Assembly (NCBI GenBank): GCA_903872565.1
Contig: CAIQLG010000165.1
Location: 1 to 46,834, forward strand
Direction of reading: 5' to 3'
DNA: 46,834 nt
From: an uncultured Lentisphaerota bacterium
GTDB taxonomy: Bacteria > Verrucomicrobiota > Lentisphaeria > Victivallales > GWF2-50-93
The first letter of the stretch is position 1; the number at the start of each line of letters is the position of its first letter. The notes beneath the pieces are model-generated. The model did not search any database. It had not been told where the DNA came from and saw nothing but the letters and a program-made list of their open reading frames with translations. Positions 28,571 to 37,799 of this stretch are shown here, one piece after another. The position numbers and the translations under genes were made by a program.

Positions 28571-28581
28571 TCGAAGAATCA

Positions 28582-29046
28582 ATGAAGACAAGAAAAAATA
28601 CTTTTTCCAGCTCAGGTTCCAGGGATTATCTTGACTTTGTCTCAGATTTTATTCAAATTGCCATTGGAGCAAAGGAAAAAGACGGACGTGAAAGGAGATT
28701 TGAGTATAAAAATAGCAAAATCCCGAGGTATGGCCTATGTGGTGCCACTGAAAACCTCGTAAAAACAGAATGCTGTGATACCTGGATATGTGACGATGAA
28801 GACAAATATGTGATGTTTTCCTACGAAAGGAACAGTTGTCACAGGAATCACGACAGATATACTCTTTGCTCATACCGCCATAAAGAAAAAGATCCAGGAC
28901 ACTGGAAAACCTGTGAAAAGTGCAAAAAAGAACAAAAAAGTGACATTGAGATGTTTGCACATATGGGGACGGATGAATATAATTTCGAATATCTCGATGA
29001 AATACCTTCATCTGAGTCAAAAAGGTGCCAGAAATGCTCTGGATAA
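28582..29046 (+). CDS. Cys-rich conserved protein, frameshifted near the end
   Basis: A 154-residue protein with several zinc-knuckle-like cysteine pairs: YGLCGAT, CCDTWIC, NSCHRNHDRYTLC, TCEKCKK and, at the end, CQKCSG. I recall a conserved uncharacterised family with the CCDTWICDDED...NSCHRNHDRYTLC core. The reading frame stops right after CQKC. One base out of phase the DNA continues INQGKEGYVVSPGNKYTCSFC and on to a stop at 29160-29162; the second CxxC would complete a four-cysteine zinc site with CQKC. A one-base deletion is the simplest explanation, so the full gene was probably 28582-29162. Function unknown. The start is ATG 28582 with a hairpin just upstream. Confidence 0.65.
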   Translation: MKTRKNTFSSSGSRDYLDFVSDFIQIAIGAKEKDGRERRFEYKNSKIPRYGLCGATENLVKTECCDTWICDDEDKYVMFSYERNSCHRNHDRYTLCSYRHKEKDPGHWKTCEKCKKEQKSDIEMFAHMGTDEYNFEYLDEIPSSESKRCQKCSG

Positions 29047-29185
29047 ATCAAGGGAAGGAAGGTTATGTGGTGTCGCCAGGCAATAAATATACTTGTTCTT
29101 TTTGTAATGATACAAAAATACCAGACTTTACCAAATCCAATAAATTTTCTGACAAATCTTGAATTTTAACTAAAAGGTTTAGACT

Positions 29186-30991
29186 ATGAAAAAAATCAAA
29201 CTCGTCCTTGTTGCCGTGTGTACTCTTGTGTTGACGGGCTGTTCGACATTTGCAGGCGCAAAAAATGGAGACTATTATTATGGCATAGGACAGACTCAGG
29301 AATCCGAGAAGAACTATTCCAAAGCCTTGAAGTCATATTCTAAGGCCGCCGCACTTTATGTAGATGAAAAAGAGACTGCAAAACTTATTCTTGCCAAAGA
29401 CGGCTTGTACCGAACAAAAAGTGTACTCCATGATTTTGCATATTCCCTCTCCAAATTCAAATCGAGCATAAAAAAGAAATATCCCTGGGCGACAAAGGAC
29501 GACATAGATGGCTGGCTGAACACCAAGAAACCATTTGTTACGATGGACATGGACGGTGGCAAAACCTACTACAATACCGGCGAAGTTGACAACCTTAAAT
29601 ACAGAAACCAGGACATCATGGACGCAAACAACGGATATCATAAGAATCCAATGAAGAAATTCATGGATCTTATGCTCAACACTTATGTTAAAACGGACTA
29701 CAGCAACTTCACCATTCCATATGACCGCCCAATGGATCTCCTTGCGGACATCCAGCTTGTCATCAAAAAATCAAAACTTCCGAAAAATGGGGACGGAATT
29801 GTGCGCGTTTGGTGGCCGATGCCAATAAATACCGGTTGCCAGAATTCGATTGTTGTAATATCCCTCGAACCCTCTGAATACATTGTTCAGCAGACAGATC
29901 CAAATAGCGACATAGGAATCTGCTATTTTGAAATTCCGATTGCCAAGATCGAAAAGGAACTTGTTATCCGTTCACAGGTAAGATTCAAGCATTATCAGCA
30001 GAGGTTCATAATTGATCCCGGAAGCATCCAGGCCTACGACACAGGAAGCGATCTGTATAAAAAATATACGGCACCTACCTTGAACACGGCCATAACACCC
30101 GAAATACAGGCCCGGGCCAGGCAGATTGTAGGCTCTGAAACAAATCCATATCTCGCCGCCAAACTGCTGAATGACTATATTATAGCGAATGTGGACTACT
30201 CCTTTCCCGAATATGATGCCGTGGATGCCTATAGGACACCTTTGTCCACATACGTTGAGGAGCACCAGTTCGGGGACTGCGGATTTCAGAGCGTATATTT
30301 CAGTGCGATGTGCAGAAGCATCGGAATCCCGGCGAGAGCCGCCGGAGGATTCCAATATTTTACAGGAAAACCTCAAAGTCATTTTTGGGCCGAATTCTAT
30401 CTCCCCGAGCCATACAACGGCTGGATACCTGTTGATGTGACCGCCTCAGAAATGTCAAATGAGGTTATAGAATATTCCCAGGAGGATGTGAAGGCTTTCA
30501 GCGACTACTTTTTCGCCCAGCAGGATCCTATGAGAATGGTGACGCAAAACGATGTTGATGTTCCCCTATCCCCGGAATCCGAAGATGGTAACTATTATTT
30601 CAAGGCCTGCCTGCAGGATCCTGTTATACTGTTTTACAGTTCCGACAAGATAGTAACAGCGTTTTCGAGCGAAAGAAAACTTTTATTGAACGGAACTTAC
30701 TCTTTCAACTATGAAAATGCGATCGCGGCAAAATCGGGAATTGAGATCCAGCTGAATGCGACAGATTTCGGCCTCGAACTTTTCAACGAGAAGACAAAGT
30801 TTCAACTAAAGGACAACTATCTCGGGAAAGACATCACCAAAAAACTTGAGGTCAAGGAATTCAACGCTGGAAAAACAACTGTGACCCTTATTTTGCCAGA
30901 AAATATTCAGAACATAGCATACAAACTTGCCTGTATCCCTCTCAATGGAGAAGAGAAAATTTCCACCAGATGGGTCATTATCAACAAGTAA
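29186..30991 (+). CDS. Lipoprotein with transglutaminase-like domain
   Basis: A secreted 601-residue lipoprotein. The signal peptide ends in the lipobox LTGC (Cys about residue 19). A short repeat-like helical region (YSKALKSYSKAAALY, TPR-like) follows. A transglutaminase-like cysteine-protease fold lies around residues 320-420, with the triad Cys365 in FGDCGFQSVYF, His399 in SHFWAEFYLP and Asp417 in WIPVDVTAS. The rest, before and after, is beta-rich. The likely site is the inner face of the outer membrane or the periplasm; the reaction is peptide or amide hydrolysis or crosslinking of an unknown substrate. Good ribosome site (AAAAGG). It stands alone on the plus strand. Confidence 0.88.
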   Translation: MKKIKLVLVAVCTLVLTGCSTFAGAKNGDYYYGIGQTQESEKNYSKALKSYSKAAALYVDEKETAKLILAKDGLYRTKSVLHDFAYSLSKFKSSIKKKYPWATKDDIDGWLNTKKPFVTMDMDGGKTYYNTGEVDNLKYRNQDIMDANNGYHKNPMKKFMDLMLNTYVKTDYSNFTIPYDRPMDLLADIQLVIKKSKLPKNGDGIVRVWWPMPINTGCQNSIVVISLEPSEYIVQQTDPNSDIGICYFEIPIAKIEKELVIRSQVRFKHYQQRFIIDPGSIQAYDTGSDLYKKYTAPTLNTAITPEIQARARQIVGSETNPYLAAKLLNDYIIANVDYSFPEYDAVDAYRTPLSTYVEEHQFGDCGFQSVYFSAMCRSIGIPARAAGGFQYFTGKPQSHFWAEFYLPEPYNGWIPVDVTASEMSNEVIEYSQEDVKAFSDYFFAQQDPMRMVTQNDVDVPLSPESEDGNYYFKACLQDPVILFYSSDKIVTAFSSERKLLLNGTYSFNYENAIAAKSGIEIQLNATDFGLELFNEKTKFQLKDNYLGKDITKKLEVKEFNAGKTTVTLILPENIQNIAYKLACIPLNGEEKISTRWVIINK

Positions 30992-31118
30992 TTGGTTTTT
31001 TCCGCTAGCCAATAAACTCTGGTGCCCTGTTAAAGTTAGGATAAAATTATCGGCAATCCTGGAAAACCCAGTTTTCCCTGCTAAATTACGGTTTCTTAAA
31101 TTTTAAGGAGGGAAACAA

Positions 31119-31385
31119 ATGGATTTCTGGGACAATCACGGAATATTTTTTATAATATTTTTATTTTTTTTCCCGAGGCTGACAATGCTTATTGCCACAG
31201 TCTGGGGAGGTTTTCTATGGTGGATCGGATGGATTTTCGCGCCACGCCTGCTTGTGGCGATACTCGCGACCAATTCATACTGGAACACCAATAAGATTGT
31301 AGTTGTTCTCACATGGATTTGGGCGCTTGGCGGCGAATCCTGCGAGAAGGGTGGAATAAAAATGTTTGGAAGCAGAAAAAAATAG
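31119..31385 (+). CDS. Small two-helix membrane protein
   Basis: An 88-residue protein, mostly hydrophobic: one helix around 8-28 (FFIIFLFFFPRLTMLIATVWG) and a second around 30-70 with tryptophans, followed by a polar tail GGIKMFGSRKK. A very strong ribosome site (AAGGAGGG) precedes the ATG at 31119. It looks like a real gene because of this site and the tight linkage: its stop lies 11 bp before the aldehyde dehydrogenase start. I recognise no family with confidence. Inner membrane by hydrophobicity. Confidence 0.6.
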   Translation: MDFWDNHGIFFIIFLFFFPRLTMLIATVWGGFLWWIGWIFAPRLLVAILATNSYWNTNKIVVVLTWIWALGGESCEKGGIKMFGSRKK

Positions 31386-31395
31386 GAGATGTTTT

Positions 31396-32826
31396 ATGGC
31401 GGAATCATTCCCGGTAGTGAATCAAATTATGGAAAGGGCTTCGGAAGCCGCAGCTATTTTCAGCCAATATGATCAGGAACAGGTGGACAAAATTGTCAGA
31501 GCCATATATCTCGTGGGGTTTGACAATCGTATAAAACTTGCGAAAATGGCGGCAAAGGAGACCGGACTCGGAAAATGGGAGGACAAAGTCATGAAAAATG
31601 TCCTCGCCACTCAGTTTGTATATGAGGATATAAAGAATCTCAAGACTGCCGGAATTATCAACGAGGACATTCAAAATGGCATAACCGAAATAGCGCAGCC
31701 GCTCGGGCCGATACTTGCCGTCATTCCTGTAACCAACCCGACCTCCACCACGCTATTCAAAATACTTATAGCTCTAAAGACGAGAAACCCCATTATCATA
31801 AGTGCACATCACAAGGCGCTCGAATGCTGCCGCGAGACCGTCCGCATATGTTATGAGGCAGCGCTCAAGGCGGATGCCCCTGAAGACTGCATAATTTTCT
31901 TTGATAGAGGCTCCCGCGAAGAAACTCACGCATTGATGTCAGACAAACGGCTTTCACTCATCCTCGCAACTGGAGGGGAAAGTGTGGTGAAGGCAGCATA
32001 CAGCTCGGGAACTCCAGCCATCGGCGTCGGCCCGGGAAATGTCCCGGTCTTCATTGAAAAATCAGCCGACATCAAATTTGCGGCGGAACAGATTTTCATG
32101 TCGAAGACATTTGACAACGGGACAGTCTGCGCAAGTGAGCAATCTATCATAGTGGAAAAGGAAACTTCTGCGAGATTTGAGGAGGAGTTCAAAAAGGTCG
32201 GAGCATATTTCCTCAACGCGGAAGAAATAAGGAAAGTTGAAGCAATAGCATATGATAAAGTTAAAAAAGTGATGAACTCGGACATCATCGGCCAGCCGGT
32301 GAAGGTTATAGTCCAGATGGCCGGCATAGATGTCCCCAAAGACACCACTCTCCTCATAGCACAATTGACGGGAATAGGACCCGAATACCCGCTTTCATTT
32401 GAAATTCTTGCCCCAATTCTTGCATATTACATAGTGGATGACTTTGTGCTTGCAGTAAACAGATGCATTGACCTCAATTATCTTGGAGGCCTGGGACATA
32501 CAGCCTCGATATTCTCGAACAACGAAGAAAGAATAAAAGAATTCTCGATGCTCATGAATGCGGGCAGGATTCTAGTGAATATGCCGTCGTCACAAGGCGC
32601 GGTCGGAGGAATGTTTGATAAGCTCAATACTTCATTCACTCTCGGTTGCGGAAGTGGAGGAAGAAACATAACTACGGACAATGTCAGCGCCAAGCACCTA
32701 ATCAACATCCAGAGGGTATGCAAACGCCGCATGAACGAGAGGATGGAGCATTTCGATGGCAAGCTCTATTTCGATGAAAATATCAAATCCGAACAGATAG
32801 AAAAAATTTACAATAAAAATTATTAG
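31396..32826 (+). CDS. CoA-acylating aldehyde dehydrogenase (AdhE N-domain-like)
   Basis: A 476-residue enzyme like the aldehyde dehydrogenase half of AdhE and like MhpF/EutE/PduP-type acetaldehyde dehydrogenases, which turn an aldehyde, CoA and NAD+ into acyl-CoA and NADH, or the reverse. Landmarks: [21 protein letters not shown] near residue 105-125, [27 protein letters not shown] around 195-220 (nucleotide-binding), the catalytic Cys245 in [13 protein letters not shown], and [12 protein letters not shown] near 360. The alcohol dehydrogenase half of AdhE is absent. The start is ATG 31396 with TAGGAG upstream; the frame is open 10 codons earlier into the neighbouring gene. It is the middle of a probable operon with the small membrane protein and the STAS gene. 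Confidence 0.85.
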   Translation: MAESFPVVNQIMERASEAAAIFSQYDQEQVDKIVRAIYLVGFDNRIKLAKMAAKETGLGKWEDKVMKNVLATQFVYEDIKNLKTAGIINEDIQNGITEIAQPLGPILAVIPVTNPTSTTLFKILIALKTRNPIIISAHHKALECCRETVRICYEAALKADAPEDCIIFFDRGSREETHALMSDKRLSLILATGGESVVKAAYSSGTPAIGVGPGNVPVFIEKSADIKFAAEQIFMSKTFDNGTVCASEQSIIVEKETSARFEEEFKKVGAYFLNAEEIRKVEAIAYDKVKKVMNSDIIGQPVKVIVQMAGIDVPKDTTLLIAQLTGIGPEYPLSFEILAPILAYYIVDDFVLAVNRCIDLNYLGGLGHTASIFSNNEERIKEFSMLMNAGRILVNMPSSQGAVGGMFDKLNTSFTLGCGSGGRNITTDNVSAKHLINIQRVCKRRMNERMEHFDGKLYFDENIKSEQIEKIYNKNY

Positions 32827-32837
32827 GAGTTGAGAAA

Positions 32838-33152
32838 ATGGAAAAAGACAAATGTTCCTACAGTATAAGTGAAAACGAAAGCAAACTTGAAATCTTTTTT
32901 TCCGGAAGGATGGAGACGAATTTCATAAATGATGAAATGGAGAAAATCCTCGCAAAAGTCAGGAAATGCAAAAATGATGTGAGGATAGACCTTGCCGGAG
33001 TGGAATACATCTCCTCGTCTTTCCTCAGATTATGTGTATGTGTGGCAAAAGGCGATAATACTGGGAAAAGAAAAGTTTCCGTCACAAAGGTGAATCCTTC
33101 GGTAAAAAAAGTCTTTAAAATTGCCGGGCTTGGTGCAATGATCGAGGAATAA
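32838..33152 (+). CDS. STAS-domain anti-sigma-factor antagonist
   Basis: A 104-residue single STAS domain like SpoIIAA/RsbV. The regulatory helix start YISSSFLRLCVCVA carries the serine that, in such proteins, is phosphorylated by an anti-sigma kinase. The preceding DVRIDLAGVEYIS strand and the closing KKVFKIAGLGAMIEE helix fit the fold. It lies 11 bp after the aldehyde dehydrogenase gene and so is probably co-transcribed. No anti-sigma factor kinase or phosphatase is adjacent in the window, so the partner is encoded elsewhere. A partner-switching signalling role is an inference from the fold. Confidence 0.88.
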   Translation: MEKDKCSYSISENESKLEIFFSGRMETNFINDEMEKILAKVRKCKNDVRIDLAGVEYISSSFLRLCVCVAKGDNTGKRKVSVTKVNPSVKKVFKIAGLGAMIEE

Positions 33153-33252
33153 GAGCAAGCTGACGGATTGGTTATTTTCTGCATATCTTTTTGATTTGCA
33201 ATAATCCATCAATCCAATCATCCATGGAACGATTTTAATAAATCGAAAATAC

Positions 33253-34839
33253 ATGCGTTACGCGATAATTTCCGATATTCACGCAAATAGACAGGCTTTG
33301 AAGGCTGTCCTCACCGATATCCAGGGCATCGGAGCCGAAAAAATAATTTGTCTCGGAGACCTCGTGGGATATGGACCATGCCCGGAAGAAGTCCTTGAAA
33401 CAGCCTACAGCAGAATTCATCATTTTGTCCTTGGAAACCATGATGCAGTTGTGTGCGGGAAAATGTCATCTGACCTGTTCAACGACAGAGCCAGGAAAAT
33501 AATAGACTGGACGGTTTCGGTACTCAACGAAAAGGCATCAAGATTCTTCAAGAGTGTTCCTCTTGTTCTTGTTGGAAATGATTTCAGATGCACCCACGGC
33601 GAGTTCCAGGATCCGGGCCGATTCGGATACATAATAGACGAAAAGGAAGCGAGTGAATCATTTGCCTCGTGTTCCGAAAAAATTCTCTTCGCAGGCCACA
33701 GCCACAGCCCATGTATCTTCGTGATTGGAGAGAGTAAAATACCGCATCTGATAGAATCCCAGGATTTCACGATCGAAGATGAAAAAAGATACATAGTCAA
33801 TGCCGGTTCCGTTGGCCAGCCCAGAGACAATGACATAAGAGCGTCCTACTGCATATTTGACACTTCTCAACAATCCGTAATGTTCCGGAAAGTGCCTTTC
33901 GATATTGATTCATATTGCGCCGACCTCCAGAAAAGGAAAATCCCGGAATCAGCCAGCTATTTTATTGGAATTTACAGAAATCAGCCAGTCCAGCCAATCA
34001 GAGACATCCTGGATTTCGGCAGAGTGAAGGCGGAAGATGCCGTGAGAACCGCCGCAGATGTCAAAAACCTCGAGGAAACAGTCAAAAGCCTGAGAAAAAC
34101 CGTCATAATACTTGTTCTTCTCTTCCTTCTTGTCGGCGGTGCTACCGCCACGGGAATATACAAGTACGTGGAACACAGCGAGAATACAAAGCAGGAACTA
34201 TCGGTCAAAAATATCGAGAAGGAAAACGAACTCACTCAAAAAACGGTTGAACTCAGCAGAACCGAAAGCGAACTCAGCAAATTTAAGAAGACTATTTACA
34301 TACCGACCGGAGATTCACTAATAAAAGATTTCAAGCCGGATCAGGAACTGGTTTCAATGCCGAAGAAAGTTGGTAAAGTTTCGCACACCCATCCCGCTGG
34401 AATATGGACTGTCACTGTAACCAATCCAGAACAGCAGACTGTCACCATCGAAACCATAAATGACAAGAAATACGGTGAGATAAATGTTTTCAGGATAGTA
34501 TCGAATGAACCAACATTGCTGGAAATCGCGTCGGCACCTGTAGATGCAAAAGCTGGAATGAGGTTTACTTCAAACTGCCAGATGAGACAAAAAGGGCTCG
34601 AAACCGGGTTTGTCGGTATTTATTTGGAAGAGGAACTTGGATCCGGTGTGAAAAAAATACTGGAACAGAACATACCGGAACTGAGGAAATATACTTCAAA
34701 ATGGACTTCCGGAACGTCTGTCACTATTCTAAAGAAAGATCCCATTTTGGAAGCGGGCAAACTCCGTTTTGTAATCCGTGGCCAGTTCAAGGGCGAAATC
34801 TTCGTCAGAAACTGCAGCCTAAAGGAAAAAAATAAATAA
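33253..34839 (+). CDS. Metallophosphoesterase - TM - extracytoplasmic domain fusion
   Basis: A 528-residue chimera. Residues 1-240 are a calcineurin-like metallophosphoesterase of the YfcE/diadenosine-tetraphosphatase type: SDIHAN (residue 7), LGDLVGYG (about 34), LGNHD (about 58), CTHGEF and FAGHSHSP. All metal ligands are in place. A transmembrane helix follows at about 283-305 (VIILVLLFLLVGGATATG), then a coiled coil to about 350. The last 170 residues are beta-rich and resemble a jelly-roll carbohydrate-binding domain (WTVTV, WTSGTSVTIL, GEIFVRNCSL). The topology implies a cytoplasmic esterase tied to a periplasmic sensor or binder. Such a fusion is unknown to me. The last codon overlaps the repeat at 34837. 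Confidence 0.78.
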   Translation: MRYAIISDIHANRQALKAVLTDIQGIGAEKIICLGDLVGYGPCPEEVLETAYSRIHHFVLGNHDAVVCGKMSSDLFNDRARKIIDWTVSVLNEKASRFFKSVPLVLVGNDFRCTHGEFQDPGRFGYIIDEKEASESFASCSEKILFAGHSHSPCIFVIGESKIPHLIESQDFTIEDEKRYIVNAGSVGQPRDNDIRASYCIFDTSQQSVMFRKVPFDIDSYCADLQKRKIPESASYFIGIYRNQPVQPIRDILDFGRVKAEDAVRTAADVKNLEETVKSLRKTVIILVLLFLLVGGATATGIYKYVEHSENTKQELSVKNIEKENELTQKTVELSRTESELSKFKKTIYIPTGDSLIKDFKPDQELVSMPKKVGKVSHTHPAGIWTVTVTNPEQQTVTIETINDKKYGEINVFRIVSNEPTLLEIASAPVDAKAGMRFTSNCQMRQKGLETGFVGIYLEEELGSGVKKILEQNIPELRKYTSKWTSGTSVTILKKDPILEAGKLRFVIRGQFKGEIFVRNCSLKEKNK

Positions 34840-34958
34840 TGCGTCAGAGTTTTTCTGCAAATGGCTTTTTTGGAGGGACGGCTTCCACGCCGTCCACTCG
34901 TGGTCGGGGTGGAACCCGACCCTCCACCCAAGCAAAAAAACATTAAACTGACGTGTTA
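34837..34958. repeat. Structured palindromic element, copy 2
   Basis: Outer arms start TAATGCGTCAG (34837) and end with CTGACGTGTTA (34948-34958), inverse with two mismatches. Inside, TGGAG/CTCCA (34871-34875, 34922-34926) encloses GGACGGC/GCCGTCC (34876-34895, loop TTCCAC), the seven-base linker ACTCGTG and GTCGGG/CCCGAC (34903-34920, loop GTGGAA). The two loops are exact complements. The left arm, inverted, matches the right arm of copy 1 (22112 onward) at 33 of 41 positions by my count, so the copies are in opposite orientation. It abuts the stop codon of the metallophosphoesterase fusion. Confidence 0.8.
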
Positions 34959-35032
34959 CGAAAAAAGCGGATTCATTACAATAATAATATTAAAAACCTA
35001 ATTGTTGTGCAATATTAAACAAAAAAGCATTT

Positions 35033-36247
35033 ATGAAAATTGCCCATTTAATACCGCAATTCTATCCGCATATAGGCGGTGCGGAAATTTGTATCCATAA
35101 TGTATGCATGACTCTTGTTGAGCAGGGGCATCAGGCTGTTGTAATAACCACCACACTGCCACCTGAAGATCCCCCCAACCTGCCATATAAGATCGAATAC
35201 CTGTGGGAAAAAACCGGGGGGCTCTTCAGAAATCTCCCATATTTTGTCGGAAAGACCTACCTCCATATGGCACTCTCCAAACTCCAAAAAAAATATAAAT
35301 TTGATCTTTGGCAGGTAACAAATGGCTGGCCTCTCGGTGTTTTTGCCATAGATTTCTTTAAAAAAAATAGAATCCCATGTGTTCTACGTTGTTGCGGAGA
35401 TGATATTCAGAAATTTCCAGAAATTAACTATGGAATGAGGCTGGATGAAGAAATTGACGCCCTTGTGACGGAAACATTTGGGCTATATGACGGGTATGTT
35501 GCACTGACTGAAAGTGTCAAAAATGAATATCTTAAACTAGGAATTTCCGAAGATAAGATCAGAATAATTCCAAATGGGGTTAACCTTGCGAAATTCGCAA
35601 GTTTGACCACCGAAGGAAAGGATAAAATCCGAAAAGATTTTGGATTGAGCGAATCTCAAATCTTGATTATTACAGTCGGACGTTATCATCCGAAAAAAGG
35701 ATTCGATCTGATCCCTGACATTGCAAAAAAACTTAGGGAGAACGGAACAGATTTCAGATGGGTGATAGTTGGCAGGAATGTCTGCGAAATTCGCAAAAAA
35801 CATCCGGATTGCGAGTCTCTCGGAATAATCTTTGTCGAAAAATTCGCGAATTCTGCAGGAAAGGATGTTTTCTCTCTTCCATCACAAGAACTGATAGAAC
35901 TTTACTGTTCGGCGGATATTTTTGCATTTCCCACACTTATTGAGACATTTGGGATGGTACTTGTGGAGGCGATGGCGGCTGGCCTTCCGATTGTCACCAC
36001 CGAAGCCGAAGGAGTCAAAGATGTCATTCAAAATGAAATAAATGGTGTCAAATCTGAACCAGGAAACACTGTGAAATTTACGGAACTCCTCCAAAAAGTC
36101 ATAACTGACAATGAATTGCGCCAGAAACTTATCAAGGGAAGCCTGGAAAGCTCGAAAAGATATGACTGGAACAAAGTTGTTTCAGAATACATTGATTTTT
36201 ATTTGGTGGCATTAAATGTTAGCCACAATAAAGCACATCTACCATAA
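35033..36247 (+). CDS. GT4-family glycosyltransferase
   Basis: A 404-residue GT-B glycosyltransferase with a complete family pattern: MKIAHLIPQFYPHIGGAEICIHNV at the start (nucleotide-binding glycine loop), a GYVALTESVKNEYLKLGI segment near 165, ITVGRYHPKKGFDLIPDIA near 225, and the donor motif ADIFAFPTLIETFGMVLVEAMAAGLPIVTTEAEG with EX7E. It probably transfers a hexose to a lipid-linked or surface glycan. It starts 75 bp after repeat copy 2 without a clear ribosome site and converges on maf 28 bp away. It stands apart from the glycan genes at 22530-28397. Confidence 0.9.
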   Translation: MKIAHLIPQFYPHIGGAEICIHNVCMTLVEQGHQAVVITTTLPPEDPPNLPYKIEYLWEKTGGLFRNLPYFVGKTYLHMALSKLQKKYKFDLWQVTNGWPLGVFAIDFFKKNRIPCVLRCCGDDIQKFPEINYGMRLDEEIDALVTETFGLYDGYVALTESVKNEYLKLGISEDKIRIIPNGVNLAKFASLTTEGKDKIRKDFGLSESQILIITVGRYHPKKGFDLIPDIAKKLRENGTDFRWVIVGRNVCEIRKKHPDCESLGIIFVEKFANSAGKDVFSLPSQELIELYCSADIFAFPTLIETFGMVLVEAMAAGLPIVTTEAEGVKDVIQNEINGVKSEPGNTVKFTELLQKVITDNELRQKLIKGSLESSKRYDWNKVVSEYIDFYLVALNVSHNKAHLP

Positions 36248-36275
36248 ATGTTTCATCCCAATTTTAATATTTTTT

Positions 36276-36866
36276 TCATACTTTTCGACAGCTGTTCCCG
36301 AACACGTGATGGAGTGCAACGAGAAGTTTTTCCTTTGGAAGGCCGACAACGTTGGTGAAGGAGCCGTTTATTGATTCTATAAGCATGTCTCCATGTTCCT
36401 GAATCGCGTATGCGCCAGCTTTTCCAAGAACATTTACTTTTCCAACATATTCCTTTGCGGTTTCAACAGTAAAATTCCTCATTTTGACCTCGGTTGTATC
36501 TCCGAAGACGCATTTTGTGGATTTTTTTCTCAGTATTATGGTGACAGCGGTCAGGACACAATGGGTTTTTCCCGAGAAAGACATCAGCATTTCAAGGGCA
36601 TGTTTGCTGGAGCGTGGTTTTCCGACCGATCTGTTTTGGAATTCAATGACAGTATCTGCTCCCAAAACGGGCAGGTCTGGATATTTTTCCGAAACAGAGA
36701 GTGCCTTTCTGAACGAATTTTCGAAAGCTGTCTGGGAAAAATATGGGTTGGCCGACTCGATTTCCTCTATTTCTGGTCTGACTGTGCAAAACGGAATGCC
36801 GAGTTTGCGGAGGATTATTATCCTCTGGGGAGATTCCGAGGCAAGGCAGATGTTATACTGTGTCAT
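36276..36866 (-). CDS. maf: Maf-like nucleotide pyrophosphatase
   Basis: A 196-residue house-cleaning enzyme that hydrolyses modified or non-canonical nucleoside triphosphates to monophosphates. The Maf fold motifs are present: ICLASESPQRIIIL at the start, VLGADTVIEF around residue 68, VGKPRSSKHALEMLMSFSGKTH, and GKAGAYAIQ...SINGSFTNVVGLP at the C-terminus. The N-terminal SP(R/Q)R motif has Gln where Arg is usual (SPQR). The length is typical. It is last in the minus-strand run that starts at ftsK, 41 bp after the AmaP-like gene. Cytoplasmic. Confidence 0.9.
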   Translation of the reverse strand: MTQYNICLASESPQRIIILRKLGIPFCTVRPEIEEIESANPYFSQTAFENSFRKALSVSEKYPDLPVLGADTVIEFQNRSVGKPRSSKHALEMLMSFSGKTHCVLTAVTIILRKKSTKCVFGDTTEVKMRNFTVETAKEYVGKVNVLGKAGAYAIQEHGDMLIESINGSFTNVVGLPKEKLLVALHHVFGNSCRKV

Positions 36867-36907
36867 TTGAATCAGGAAATTTGAAACTATTACTTCTAAG
36901 AGCCTAT

Positions 36908-37366
36908 TCAGTCTGCTGAAGAAGGTATTTTCTTTACGCTGATATTTACGCTTTTTACGGAGCTGATCCCTAGACGTTCGTTCATTGTATCAAGGATTTT
37001 AACCTGCAGCATTTCCATTGTGCCGGTGAGCGGATCTTCCCGGTCGATTATAGTTGTTGTGATATCTATGGAGAGAATCTCCTTCTCCTTTACCAGATAA
37101 ATTTTGTCGAGTCTGACATTGGTGAACGAAGCCGAGGCTATTCTGACTATGTCGGCAATTGCGCCCGCCGAGAAGAATATTTTCCCCTTTTCAGCTCTGA
37201 TAGTTATTCCGGGGCATCTGTTGGCGTTCGAGAAAAAGACGAAAAATATCAGTCTGGTGAAGAGTGCCAGCACAAAGAATACAACCACACCTGCTATGAA
37301 GCCATAGTTGAAATTAGAAAGTACCTTGTCTCCGGATTCCGTGAAATAATTAAGTATGAAAGACAT
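36908..37366 (-). CDS. AmaP-like Asp23/Gls24 membrane anchor
   Basis: A 152-residue protein with one helix near the N-terminus (about 22-45, GFIAGVVVFFVLALFTRLIFFVF), followed by a soluble domain containing GKIFFSAGAIADIVRIAS. This resembles AmaP, the membrane anchor of the Gram-positive alkaline shock protein Asp23. Its start codon overlaps the stop of the asp23-like gene by one base, which supports the partnership. In Firmicutes the pair forms an envelope-stress complex at the membrane. Here it sits in an otherwise Gram-negative-looking context. Confidence 0.65.
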   Translation of the reverse strand: MSFILNYFTESGDKVLSNFNYGFIAGVVVFFVLALFTRLIFFVFFSNANRCPGITIRAEKGKIFFSAGAIADIVRIASASFTNVRLDKIYLVKEKEILSIDITTTIIDREDPLTGTMEMLQVKILDTMNERLGISSVKSVNISVKKIPSSAD

Positions 37367-37785
37367 TAGTTGTCTCCTTCTATGTTTTCATCATCGAGTT
37401 CCTGGATGATGACATTGATGCATGTCACCCCCATTCCAGTCATTTTTTCGATTTCCTGCATGACAGCCGACTGTATGTTGGCGGCTATGGTCGGGACGTG
37501 GGTTCCATATGCGAGAATAACCTTTACATCTATCGAGACGCAATCTCCATTTATATCCACACCTATGGCGCGATCTCCGATTTTCTTGCTTCCAATGATC
37601 TCGGCAATATTGTCAACGAGCGTACTGCCGGCAAGCCTGATTACTCCGTTTACGCTCAATGTAGCCTTTCTCACGATGGAGGCTATTACATTCTCATGTA
37701 TCCTGATCACGCCAAGCTCGGTGCCGTCTTCCTTTATAGTACCCGGCATTTTGCTGGTCTGAGTTTTTTTCCTGAAATCCTTCAT
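37366..37785 (-). CDS. Asp23/Gls24-family protein (YqhY-like)
   Basis: A 139-residue Asp23/Gls24 fold protein: LGVIRIHENVIASIVRKATLSVNGVIRL is the classic N-terminal signature, followed by VSIDVKVILAYGTHVPTIAANIQSAVMQEIEKMTGMGVTCINVIIQELD. The position directly after accC is the one YqhY holds in Bacillus, where it affects acetyl-CoA carboxylase activity. This suggests a link to lipid synthesis or envelope control. It lies 14 bp after accC and overlaps the AmaP-like gene by 1 bp. Confidence 0.88.
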   Translation of the reverse strand: MKDFRKKTQTSKMPGTIKEDGTELGVIRIHENVIASIVRKATLSVNGVIRLAGSTLVDNIAEIIGSKKIGDRAIGVDINGDCVSIDVKVILAYGTHVPTIAANIQSAVMQEIEKMTGMGVTCINVIIQELDDENIEGDN

Positions 37786-37799
37786 TTTTCAGATCTCCT

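Noticed and set aside
33165..33215. Imperfect stem GGATTG/CAATCC between the STAS gene and the esterase fusion
   Set aside because: Long AT-rich loop, bulge and no T-run; not strong enough to call a terminator.
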